A DNA stretch of 64,000 bases from contig NZ_CP011941.1 of assembly GCF_001040845.1 (NCBI RefSeq), positions 1,022,645 through 1,086,644 on the forward strand, read 5' to 3'. The notes beneath the pieces are model-generated. The model was not told where the DNA came from. It worked only from the letters and a program-made list of their open reading frames with translations, and did not search any database. Source of the stretch: Synechococcus sp. WH 8020 (lineage in GTDB: Bacteria; Cyanobacteriota; Cyanobacteriia; PCC-6307; Cyanobiaceae). Both the position numbers and the translations under genes were made by a program. Positions 57,148 through 64,000 of the stretch are shown piece by piece (the stretch's first letter is position 1; the number at the start of each line of letters is the position of its first letter).

Positions 57148-57594
57148 TTAATGGGTATGCTTTGGATAGTATTCTTCAAGCTCAATGATAGTTTCCTTCA
57201 GCTCGCCAACGTGCTCCAAGTCTGAATTTTGCTTTGCCTTCATCGAGGCAACGATCACTGCATGATGTTTTTTCAATCGCTCTGCGTAATCCTCTTGACT
57301 GGGTTTAACGCGTTGAGTTAAAAAATAATCACTGACGGTTTCTATGATTGATTGCGCGTGGGATTCCTTGTTAGCAATTGACCTTGCTAGCTGATTACTG
57401 GATTGAGCATCATTCCTTCCTGAGTTGTCTTTAATCAGAATCACTGTTTTTTGGATCGTATCAGCATCCTCAAGCATCGACTGAACACGTGCGTTGTCAT
57501 CGTAAATGCCGCAAGGCAGCTGGCAATGACTATGGGCTACGCCTGTGCTCAGCAGCGCCGTTGCAAGAGTGAAACCGGAAATCAGGAGTTTCAT
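57148..57594 (-). CDS. sodN: nickel superoxide dismutase-like protein with signal peptide
   Basis: NiSOD needs a free His as residue 1 of the mature protein. Here a signal peptide (MKLLISGFTLATALLSTGVA) ends in AHS directly before HCQLPCGIY, so cleavage would give H1-C2-x-x-P5-C6-G7-x-Y9, the NiSOD nickel hook. The rest of the chain is helical as expected (DYFLTQRVKPSQEDYAERLK, KKHHAVIVASMKAKQ). Mature length is about 126. Known marine Synechococcus sodN genes have an adjacent sodX protease; none lies near here. Low-homology variant; enzymatic activity is inferred. Confidence 0.8.
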   Translation of the reverse strand: MKLLISGFTLATALLSTGVAHSHCQLPCGIYDDNARVQSMLEDADTIQKTVILIKDNSGRNDAQSSNQLARSIANKESHAQSIIETVSDYFLTQRVKPSQEDYAERLKKHHAVIVASMKAKQNSDLEHVGELKETIIELEEYYPKHTH

Positions 57595-58012
57595 GAAGGC
57601 TTGTTTGTTAAGGAAGTGAGATATTTACTCCTCAGCACCTTATCAATTTTTCAGCTATTTATCATGATTTTACTTGGCTGATTAACCCTATTATCACGCA
57701 CTTCTCACTTATTTCTCATATAACTATTCTTTCTGGATTTTCAATTAGTGGTGGTATAAACCAATCACTCGTCGCGGCCTAGTCCGACAATATTTTTTAA
57801 CTCAGCTCCGAGGGGTGCGGGACGATTCTGACTTGCGCTTTCCGCACTCGTGCTTGGAGATTGGAGAGTCGAGTGAATGAAACCAGAGGAGAGCATCTGG
57901 CCGCTCGCCAAAGATGCGTTTATGGATGGATGGAAGAATGGGCTGGAAGACGAGTGTCCCACTGGATTGCGGTGACGATGGAGCCGCCTACTTTTGACCT
58001 CGTCCTATCTGC
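57595..58012. other. intergenic, possible tiny plus-strand ORF
   Basis: A 32-codon frame at 57877-57975 (MKPEESIWPLAKDAFMDGWK and on) reads as a plausible polar peptide but has no strong ribosome binding site. It could be a small gene or chance. No other feature stands out. Confidence 0.35.
57877..57975 (+). CDS. possible tiny protein, 32 aa
   Basis: The frame opens with ATG and reads MKPEESIWPLAKDAFMDGWK, then NGLEDECPTGLR. Composition is protein-like (charged, one Cys, two Trp), but homology cannot be tested here and the upstream ribosome binding site is weak. Confidence 0.25.
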   Translation: MKPEESIWPLAKDAFMDGWKNGLEDECPTGLR

Positions 58013-58645
58013 GTGATGCTGAGAAGAACCGGTCTGACTGCTCTTCTGGTCGTCTCCCTACAGTTGGCTCAAACGCCTGCTTCAGCTGAGTCGATGCCAA
58101 AAATTGATGCGAAAGAGAATGTCATCTCCCTAGAAAATTGGACCACGCTGAATGACACCATCATGGGCGGGACAAGCCAAGCCGGCTGCCGCCAAACCCC
58201 TGAAGGCCTTTTACTGGAAGGTGAAGTGGTTGCGGATGGGGGAGGTTTTGTGAGCTGCCGTTCCCCCTTGCTCAGACCGCCCCTCGATCTTTCCGCCTTC
58301 AGCGGATTGCGATTAGCAATCGAAGGAGAAGGGCGAACCTTGAAATTTGCAGTGGCCTGCTCTGATGGATTGATGGGACTCACAGAGATGATTCCTGGCG
58401 GACTGCGCTGGGTCACGCCTGTTCCCACACAGGTGGAAGGTACCAGCGTTGTGGAGATTGCCTTCAAAGATCTTCAGCCCGTGGTCCGTGCCAAACCTGT
58501 AGGGCTGCCTTTGCGTTTTGATTCGTCCGCGATCACTCGATTACAAGTGCTCCATTCACGCTTTGATGAGGCAGGATCAACGAATCCAGGCTTCCGTGCA
58601 GGTGCAATCCGCGTTCTGATTCATTCGATCGAAGCCTATCAATGA
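58013..58645 (+). CDS. CIA30 family protein
   Basis: A homologue of mitochondrial complex I assembly factor CIA30, also found in cyanobacteria. A signal peptide (TALLVVSLQLAQTPASA) suggests the lumen or periplasm. The beta-sandwich opens with ENWTTLNDTIMGGTSQAGC; GEVVADGGGFVSCRSPLL and LSAFSGLRLAIEGEGRTLKF follow. 210 residues. Its stop overlaps the next gene by 4 nt (ATGA). Confidence 0.82.
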   Translation: MMLRRTGLTALLVVSLQLAQTPASAESMPKIDAKENVISLENWTTLNDTIMGGTSQAGCRQTPEGLLLEGEVVADGGGFVSCRSPLLRPPLDLSAFSGLRLAIEGEGRTLKFAVACSDGLMGLTEMIPGGLRWVTPVPTQVEGTSVVEIAFKDLQPVVRAKPVGLPLRFDSSAITRLQVLHSRFDEAGSTNPGFRAGAIRVLIHSIEAYQ

Positions 58646-59025
58646 TTGATTTAGCTGTCGTGATTGCTCACACCGCTGATCTTTGCCGCAAGCCTTATCA
58701 GCATGCTGTTGTTCCGATTCACGAGGAGGAGGGACCATCCAGCATTGATGATCTCTACGTTCGCATCGAGACCCGTGATGCGTCCGGCTCTCGAATGGAG
58801 GCGATGGATCTCGAACTCGAGATCTATCGGAGCGGAAAGGATGTGAATCTCATGCTCAGTTGGTGTGATCAAGCGGAACGTCCCATGCTTTGGCAAGGGC
58901 AGCATCCCGTTTGGATGCATGGAGACAACGGCATGCGCTGCTCAGCTCCAGCAGACGGACAACCCTTAGAAGCGATCGCCAGACGGCTCAGAGCACAACT
59001 TGTTGGTCAATCAAAAGACAACTAA
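58642..59025 (+). CDS. hypothetical protein, 127 aa
   Basis: A soluble protein translated with CIA30 through a 4-nt overlap. It has a polar middle (DLYVRIETRDASGSRMEAMD) and a C-terminal helix ending RAQLVGQSKDN. No domain I recognise. The overlap makes it likely to be real. Confidence 0.65.
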   Translation: MIDLAVVIAHTADLCRKPYQHAVVPIHEEEGPSSIDDLYVRIETRDASGSRMEAMDLELEIYRSGKDVNLMLSWCDQAERPMLWQGQHPVWMHGDNGMRCSAPADGQPLEAIARRLRAQLVGQSKDN

Positions 59026-59076
59026 ATATCAATCAGACAATCGCCCAGCGATCAATGGAATTCCACTTCAATTAGC

Positions 59077-60750
59077 TTAATCAGGCTGATCTGTCACGGC
59101 ACCACGGCTTGAACTCGAGACCAACCTGGCATATTTACCAAGAATTCCTGTCTTGTATTTAGGCTGATGTCCTAACCAAGAGCTGCGGCGTGTTTCGAGC
59201 TCAGCATCACTCACATTGAGCTGGAGAAGGTTTTGATTCGCATCCACGGTGATGCTGTCTCCCTCCATCACAAGACCAATGGCTCCCCCAACCGCGGCTT
59301 CTGGTGCCACGTGGCCAACGACCAAACCGTAGGTTCCACCGCTGAAGCGACCATCCGTGATCAGCGCCACCTTCTCCCCGAGTCCCTGTCCAACAATGGC
59401 AGCGGTTGGTGCCAACATTTCACGCATTCCAGGACCTCCCACGGGGCCTTCTTGGCGTATCACGATCACATCACCAGCTTGAATTTGTTTTCCAATAATC
59501 GACGCTAAACAATCCTCTTCGCTTTCAAAAACGCGAGCAGGACCGGTGAGAACAGGAGTTTTAATGCCGCTGATTTTGGCAACAGCTCCTTCGCTTGCCA
59601 AATTTCCTTTCAAGATGGCCAAGTGACCTTTTGCATAAAGGGGGTTACTTAACGGCCTAATCACTTCTTGTCCTCCGGGAGGCGTTGAAGGAATATCGGC
59701 CAACAATTCTTTCAATGTTTTCCCTTCAATCGTGCGGCAATCGCCATGGAGTAAACCTGCATCCAAAAGCAATTTCATCACCTGTGGAATGCCGCCGGCC
59801 TGATGAAGATCCACGGTGACATAACGACCACTTGGTTTGAGATCACAGATCACCGGAACGCGTTGGCGGATCTGTTCAAAATCATCGATGCTGAGATCCA
59901 CGCCTGCAGTGCGCGCAATGGCGAGCAAATGCAACACAGAGTTGGTGGACCCGCCCACCGCCATGATCACGCTGATGGCATTTTCAAAGGCCTCACGGGT
60001 TAGCAAATCAAGGGGGCGAATATTGGATTTGATGGCCTCAACGAGGACTTCACCAGAACGGGCCGCACTCTCTGCTTTTTCCTCATCTTCAGCAGCCATC
60101 GTTGAACTGTGGGGAAGACTCAGCCCCATCGTTTCAATCGCAGCACTCATCGTATTGGCCGTGAACATGCCTCCACAACTGCCAGCACCTGGGCAGGCAT
60201 TTTTTTCAATTGCTGTGAGCTGCTCTTCATCAATTTTCCCACTCGTAATTTGACCGACAGCCTCAAAAGCACTCACAACAGTGAGGTCACAGCCACCTAA
60301 TTTTCCCGGCTTAATGGTTCCCCCATAGACAAAAATCGAGGGAATATTCATACGCGCCATTGCCAACATGGCGCCAGGCATATTTTTATCGCAACCACCA
60401 ACCGCCAGAACGCCATCCATGCTTTGGCCATTGCAGGCCGTTTCAATCGCATCAGCAATCACCTCACGGCTCACCAAGGAATACTTCATTCCCTCGGTGC
60501 CCATCGAGATGCCATCGCTAACGGTGATGGTGCCGAAGGTTTGAGGCATTCCACCTGCCTTTCGAGCCGAGTCTTCGGCACGACGGGACAAAGCATCCAA
60601 TCCCACGTTGCATGGTGTGATCGTGCTGTAGCCGTTGGCGATGCCGATGATTGGCTTGCCGAAATCATCATCACCAAAGCCCACCGCTCTCAGCATGGCC
60701 CGATTGGGTGAGCGCTGAATGCCTTGAGTGACGGCGTCTGAGCGAAGCAT
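59077..60750 (-). CDS. ilvD: dihydroxy-acid dehydratase
   Basis: Makes 2-keto acids for valine, isoleucine and leucine synthesis with an Fe-S cluster. The cluster segments [18 protein letters not shown] and [18 protein letters not shown] are clear; [19 protein letters not shown] is the C-terminal marker. The start is the ATG giving [10 protein letters not shown] (557 residues). It converges on the hypothetical at 58642. Confidence 0.97.
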   Translation of the reverse strand: MLRSDAVTQGIQRSPNRAMLRAVGFGDDDFGKPIIGIANGYSTITPCNVGLDALSRRAEDSARKAGGMPQTFGTITVSDGISMGTEGMKYSLVSREVIADAIETACNGQSMDGVLAVGGCDKNMPGAMLAMARMNIPSIFVYGGTIKPGKLGGCDLTVVSAFEAVGQITSGKIDEEQLTAIEKNACPGAGSCGGMFTANTMSAAIETMGLSLPHSSTMAAEDEEKAESAARSGEVLVEAIKSNIRPLDLLTREAFENAISVIMAVGGSTNSVLHLLAIARTAGVDLSIDDFEQIRQRVPVICDLKPSGRYVTVDLHQAGGIPQVMKLLLDAGLLHGDCRTIEGKTLKELLADIPSTPPGGQEVIRPLSNPLYAKGHLAILKGNLASEGAVAKISGIKTPVLTGPARVFESEEDCLASIIGKQIQAGDVIVIRQEGPVGGPGMREMLAPTAAIVGQGLGEKVALITDGRFSGGTYGLVVGHVAPEAAVGGAIGLVMEGDSITVDANQNLLQLNVSDAELETRRSSWLGHQPKYKTGILGKYARLVSSSSRGAVTDQPD

Positions 60751-60806
60751 GGCAACGACTGGATCGCAGATGGGGACAAGTCCCAACTTACCGGCCGTGG
60801 TGATGA

Positions 60807-61094
60807 CTACTTGGAGCCGAGATCTTCCAACTGACGACGGACATCAGAGATGGCTGAATTCAACTGCTCAACACGATGTTCCAGCTGATCATCACGATCA
60901 GCGTATTGATTGGCCTCCAATGCTTCACTGCCGTCTTGCATTCTTGGCGCATAAAGCATGGAACGCTGTCGCTTCAGCCGCTGACGCCGTTCTGCTTCGC
61001 TGAGCAGCCACCAACCGACTCCTGCTGCCCCAATGAGAGCTCCACTCAGGAGTGTGAAAAGTGTTCCTGAAGTGGATTCCTGCTGCCTGCTCAT
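60807..61094 (-). CDS. small coiled-coil membrane protein, 95 aa
   Basis: One transmembrane span (about residues 11-30, [20 protein letters not shown]) is followed by a basic stretch ([10 protein letters not shown]) and a coiled coil ending [21 protein letters not shown] positive-inside arrangement places the coiled coil in the cytoplasm. Family unknown. It lies between upp-like and ilvD on the same strand. Confidence 0.7.
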   Translation of the reverse strand: MSRQQESTSGTLFTLLSGALIGAAGVGWWLLSEAERRQRLKRQRSMLYAPRMQDGSEALEANQYADRDDQLEHRVEQLNSAISDVRRQLEDLGSK

Positions 61095-61127
61095 CGCCGC
61101 CGATGGATTTCTTCAAGCCTAGGTCGG

Positions 61128-61736
61128 TCAAGCTGTTCTGATTTGCAGCCGTTGGGATGTGTTGCCAATCCCCGGGACGATCTGACCAGTCTCATTGAGT
61201 TGTTCATCAATGCAGGCGGTATGGATGGTGAGCTCTGGAAATGTTTCACCTAATCGTTTGAGCCCAGGACTAGCGGTTAAGGCCGAAATCACACGAAGTC
61301 TTCGGCTCTCTACCCCTCTGGACACAAGCGCTTCCATCAGCCCAACAAGCTCCTCACCATCACTGATTTGATCCATCAGCAACACAAGACCAGCATTGGC
61401 TTCGATCGTTTCGGGCAAGCCTCCGAGACAAAGCTCTGCATGAGGCAGAACTTGCCTTGCCCCCTCCCAGAGCATCAGCCCACCAGGAAGACAAGGCACT
61501 GCTAACAAAGGAACACCCGTTTCGATCACGGTTCCTTCCGTAAGCTCGAGTGGGGTTTTCACCTCTTCACGGCGATGGGGGAGCCAGTCACGCAACGCCT
61601 CATAGGTGAGCCAACGTCCCAACTCCTCAAGCGCTGTTCGATAGAGCGATGCTGGAGTACCGGAATGGCGCAGCATCGTGAGCCAGTGGGCAATCAGTGG
61701 ATGGGGGGGAACAACCACCCTCAAAGTTTTGGCCAT
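61128..61736 (-). CDS. upp: uracil phosphoribosyltransferase-like protein
   Basis: The N-terminal half matches UPRT (VVVPPHPLIAHWLTMLRHSG, YRTALEELGRWLTYEAL). However, the PRPP-binding loop, usually DPMLATGGS, is replaced by VLLMDQISDGEELVGLMEAL, so enzymatic activity is doubtful. 202 residues. It may be a regulator or a non-catalytic paralogue. Confidence 0.8.
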   Translation of the reverse strand: MAKTLRVVVPPHPLIAHWLTMLRHSGTPASLYRTALEELGRWLTYEALRDWLPHRREEVKTPLELTEGTVIETGVPLLAVPCLPGGLMLWEGARQVLPHAELCLGGLPETIEANAGLVLLMDQISDGEELVGLMEALVSRGVESRRLRVISALTASPGLKRLGETFPELTIHTACIDEQLNETGQIVPGIGNTSQRLQIRTA

Positions 61737-61821
61737 GGCACGTGGCGGGGCAGCTATCTGCCATAACGTGACCGTTCAAGTTAAGGCAGCTGCAGCCTGA
61801 AGCCGGCTGCATCCATTTCTG

Positions 61822-62340
61822 ATGCCCCTTCCCGATTTGTTCCGTAAGCACCTGTTACCCGTTCTGTTCGGGGTGCTTCTCACGTCGAGTTTGATCTCCT
61901 TTCCCTTCGCAGTTCAAGCGATCACTGCGCCTGAGTTGCGCGGCCAGTTTGCACTGCAAGACATCAGCAATGACATGCATGGCCGGGATTTGAAAGAAAA
62001 AGAATTTTTGAAAGCTGACCTCCGCGGCATTGATCTCAGCGACACCGACCTACGTGGGGCTGTCATCAATACCTCTCAACTGCAGGGAGCTGATCTCCAT
62101 GGAGCCAACCTTGAGGACGTGGTGGCGTTCTCAAGTCGATTTGATGAAACCGATTTAAGCGACGCAAACTTCACAAACGCGATGCTGATGCAAAGTCGGT
62201 TTATGGATGCGCGCATTGATGGGACGGATTTCACCAACGCCGTGATCGATCTCACCCAGATAAAAGCCCTATGCGGACGTGCCAGCGGCGTGAACAGCGT
62301 CAGTGGAGTCAGCACCCGCGAAAGCCTGGGTTGCCGCTGA
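61822..62340 (+). CDS. secreted pentapeptide-repeat protein
   Basis: A signal peptide (LLPVLFGVLLTSSLISFPFA) precedes A(D/N)LXX repeats: LKEKEFLKADLRGIDLSDTD, LRGAVINTSQLQGADLHGAN, LSDANFTNAMLMQSRFMDAR, forming a right-handed beta-helix. 172 residues, likely lumenal or periplasmic. Its stop overlaps the CobW gene start by 1 nt (TGATG). Confidence 0.88.
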   Translation: MPLPDLFRKHLLPVLFGVLLTSSLISFPFAVQAITAPELRGQFALQDISNDMHGRDLKEKEFLKADLRGIDLSDTDLRGAVINTSQLQGADLHGANLEDVVAFSSRFDETDLSDANFTNAMLMQSRFMDARIDGTDFTNAVIDLTQIKALCGRASGVNSVSGVSTRESLGCR

Positions 62341-63428
62341 TGTCTGAACGCCTTCCCGTCACCGTGATTACCGGCTTTCTTGGAGCCGGTAAGACAACAC
62401 TGTTACGCCACTTATTGGTCCACAGTGGCCAACGCCTCGCGGTGATGGTCAACGAATTCGGAACCGTGGGGCTGGATGGCGATCTCATCCGAAGCTGCGG
62501 TTTCTGCCCAGAGGATGAAATCGAGGGGCGTCTCGTTGAGCTGAACAACGGGTGTCTGTGCTGCACCGTGCAGGACGATTTTCTACCCACGATGGAAACG
62601 CTGCTCGCTCGCGCTGATCAACTCGATGGAATCGTTGTTGAAACCAGTGGGTTAGCTCTTCCCAGGCCCCTGCTTCAGGCCCTCGAATGGCCTGCGATCC
62701 GGGCTCGAGTGCACGTGAATGGGGTGGTCACTGTTGTGGATGGGGAAGCTCTGAACAACGGAAGTCCTGTCGGAGATCCAGAGGCGTTGGAACGGCAAAG
62801 GCAAGAAGACCCAAGCCTGGACCACCTCACCGCCATTGATGAGTTGTTCGCCGATCAACTTCAATCCGCTGACCTGGTGTTGGTCAGCCGCTCTGATTGC
62901 TTAGAGCCCACCGAACTAGACCAGATCCAGCAATCACTTGTCCCCAAGATCCGAACCGGTACAGCGGTGATCCCCATGAGTCGCGGTCAAGTTGACCCGA
63001 GCTTGCTTCTTGGCGTGGAGCGTCAGACGTCTGGCGAGCATGACCAGGCTCATGAGCATGACCATGAGCACCACAACCATGACCATCACGACCATGCGCA
63101 TGATCACCACGATCACACGCACTTAGATGTTGAGGGCGGCAATGTTCGTTTCGAAGGTGTGATTCAACGTGCGGATTTCGAGCGACTCCTTCCTCCTTTT
63201 GTGACCGAACATCAGGTGGTGCGCTTAAAGGGAAGAGTCTGGTTAGCTGGTAAATCTCTTCCTCTGCAAGTGCAAATGGTTGGTCCCCGCTTGGAGACTT
63301 GGTTTGAAGCGGCTCCTGATCAGGCCTGGACTCCTAAAAGTCAGTCAGGAGTGGATTTGGTTGTGATTGGATTTGATCCAACGGCCTCTGAAAAACTCAG
63401 CACCATTCTCCTTGATGCGACCAATTAA
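62340..63428 (+). CDS. CobW-family GTPase, His-rich metal chaperone
   Basis: A G3E GTPase (COG0523) of 362 residues. GFLGAGKTTLLRHLL is the P-loop, NNGCLCCTVQDDF the metal-binding CxCC, and a His-rich insert (DHEHHNHDHHDHAHDHHDHT) near residue 240 is typical of zinc chaperones. The start is the ATG giving MSERLPVTVITGFLG, sharing 1 nt with the previous stop. Zinc is the likely metal; regulation by Zur is possible but no Zur box was identified. Confidence 0.92.
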   Translation: MSERLPVTVITGFLGAGKTTLLRHLLVHSGQRLAVMVNEFGTVGLDGDLIRSCGFCPEDEIEGRLVELNNGCLCCTVQDDFLPTMETLLARADQLDGIVVETSGLALPRPLLQALEWPAIRARVHVNGVVTVVDGEALNNGSPVGDPEALERQRQEDPSLDHLTAIDELFADQLQSADLVLVSRSDCLEPTELDQIQQSLVPKIRTGTAVIPMSRGQVDPSLLLGVERQTSGEHDQAHEHDHEHHNHDHHDHAHDHHDHTHLDVEGGNVRFEGVIQRADFERLLPPFVTEHQVVRLKGRVWLAGKSLPLQVQMVGPRLETWFEAAPDQAWTPKSQSGVDLVVIGFDPTASEKLSTILLDATN

Positions 63429-63552
63429 GTTCGAGGAACCACTCACAGATCGTCAAAATAGACCTGCCAAATCACTAACTCAACGGCTCTAACTTTCAGG
63501 TCTCGATGAAAGAGTAGGTGTCGATTAAATTCAAACTCAAGTCAAATCCTTC

Positions 63553-64000
63553 TCAGTCTTCAACAACCAATAAACGCACATCACTGACCTGGATCAACTG
63601 AGACAGCTCGAGCATGTCATGTTCACGAATCAGTCCGATACATCCCAAGGTGCCGCTGTTTCCATTGAGACCAGCACTTGGGTCTTGATGAATCCCAAGC
63701 ACCCTCCGGCCCGTGGTGAACGTCGGTTCGATGCCGATCCAAACCGGCCCTAATTCTGGATAAGCTCCCTTGGCAAGAGGCTCAACTGGTCCGAGGGTGT
63801 AGCTCCCGGCTGGCAAGGGAGCTTTGCTCCCCATCTGATCACGGTCTGCGTTCTGGCGATGAGCGCGACCACTCACGGCATCGAAATGACGCACCGGTTG
63901 CCCAGGGATCTCAAGCCGCAAATCCCAGATCGGATCTCCTGTGGAGCGGATCTGTCTCTTTGTCCGGTTCAGGACAAGCTGAGGCTCGGGATCCGGGATG
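63553..64000 (-). CDS. L,D-transpeptidase-like protein, truncated at window end
   Basis: Read to the window end, the minus-strand frame begins PDPEPQLVLNRTKRQIRS and continues to PVRHFDAVSGRAHR, then GTLGCIGLIREHDMLELSQL, which holds the catalytic Cys. In YkuD proteins the motif is HGC(I/V)R, so the His is absent or shifted here. The N-terminus lies outside the window. Likely periplasmic and involved in peptidoglycan cross-linking, or an inactive relative. Confidence 0.7.
   Translation of the reverse strand, partial: IPDPEPQLVLNRTKRQIRSTGDPIWDLRLEIPGQPVRHFDAVSGRAHRQNADRDQMGSKAPLPAGSYTLGPVEPLAKGAYPELGPVWIGIEPTFTTGRRVLGIHQDPSAGLNGNSGTLGCIGLIREHDMLELSQLIQVSDVRLLVVED

Noticed and set aside
57765-57962. 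65-codon minus-strand frame
   Set aside because: Ser/Pro-rich composition with no motif, in a region better read on the other strand.

Overview
The window looks like a chromosome segment of a marine picocyanobacterium, most likely marine Synechococcus (subcluster 5.1 type). The grounds are pcyA (bilin synthesis for phycobilisomes), a PAM68-like photosystem assembly factor, a GlpX-type fructose/sedoheptulose bisphosphatase, glgC, a cyanobacterial DUF1816 protein, an unsplit dnaE and an unlinked phnDCE transporter. No phage, insertion sequence, CRISPR array or rRNA is visible. One tRNA, tRNA-Pro(GGG), is present.

Layout. 1-4.5 kb is a gene-poor stretch with a few small or orphan genes, two strong terminators that have no obvious gene before them, and a diverged repeated coding motif. 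4.6-19.9 kb is core: ruvA, rpsO, PAM68-like, dnaE, gatA, a DUF1816 gene, a TrmH-type RNA methyltransferase with a long Arg/Ser repeat head, mini-RNase III, a STAS protein, carA, trpD, an ABC half-exporter, msrA and small membrane proteins, ending at the tRNA. 20-27 kb is a second accessory patch: secreted or membrane hypotheticals, a cupin, a pair of M16 peptidases, a Nif11-like relic and a DUF4912-like protein. 27-33 kb holds a tight run pcyA-devB-devC-devA, a 51-residue basic protein, a glycosyltransferase and rsmE. 33-43.8 kb holds a DUF92 protein, an alternative sigma factor, a five-gene minus-strand run (aminotransferase, phnD, phnC, phnE, SGNH hydrolase), then a VOC protein, UDG family 4, ispG and ctpA. 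43.8-50 kb holds secreted hypotheticals, mfd and a UPF0114 protein. 50-57 kb is a carbon block: rpe divergent from glpX-hemA-glgC-gnd-pgl. 57-64 kb holds a signal-peptide-bearing nickel SOD-like protein, a CIA30 protein, ilvD, a upp-like protein, a secreted pentapeptide-repeat protein overlapping a His-rich CobW GTPase, and a truncated L,D-transpeptidase-like gene at the window end.

Most notable: a NiSOD whose metal-binding N-terminus would be freed by a signal peptide instead of a linked sodX protease; a small C-terminal domain shared by two otherwise unrelated proteins (20.6 kb and 32.5 kb); an intrinsic terminator inside the trpD leader; a decayed Nif11 leader-like frame; and a repeat-rich RNA methyltransferase. 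Gene families were assigned from motif recognition only; no database search was run.
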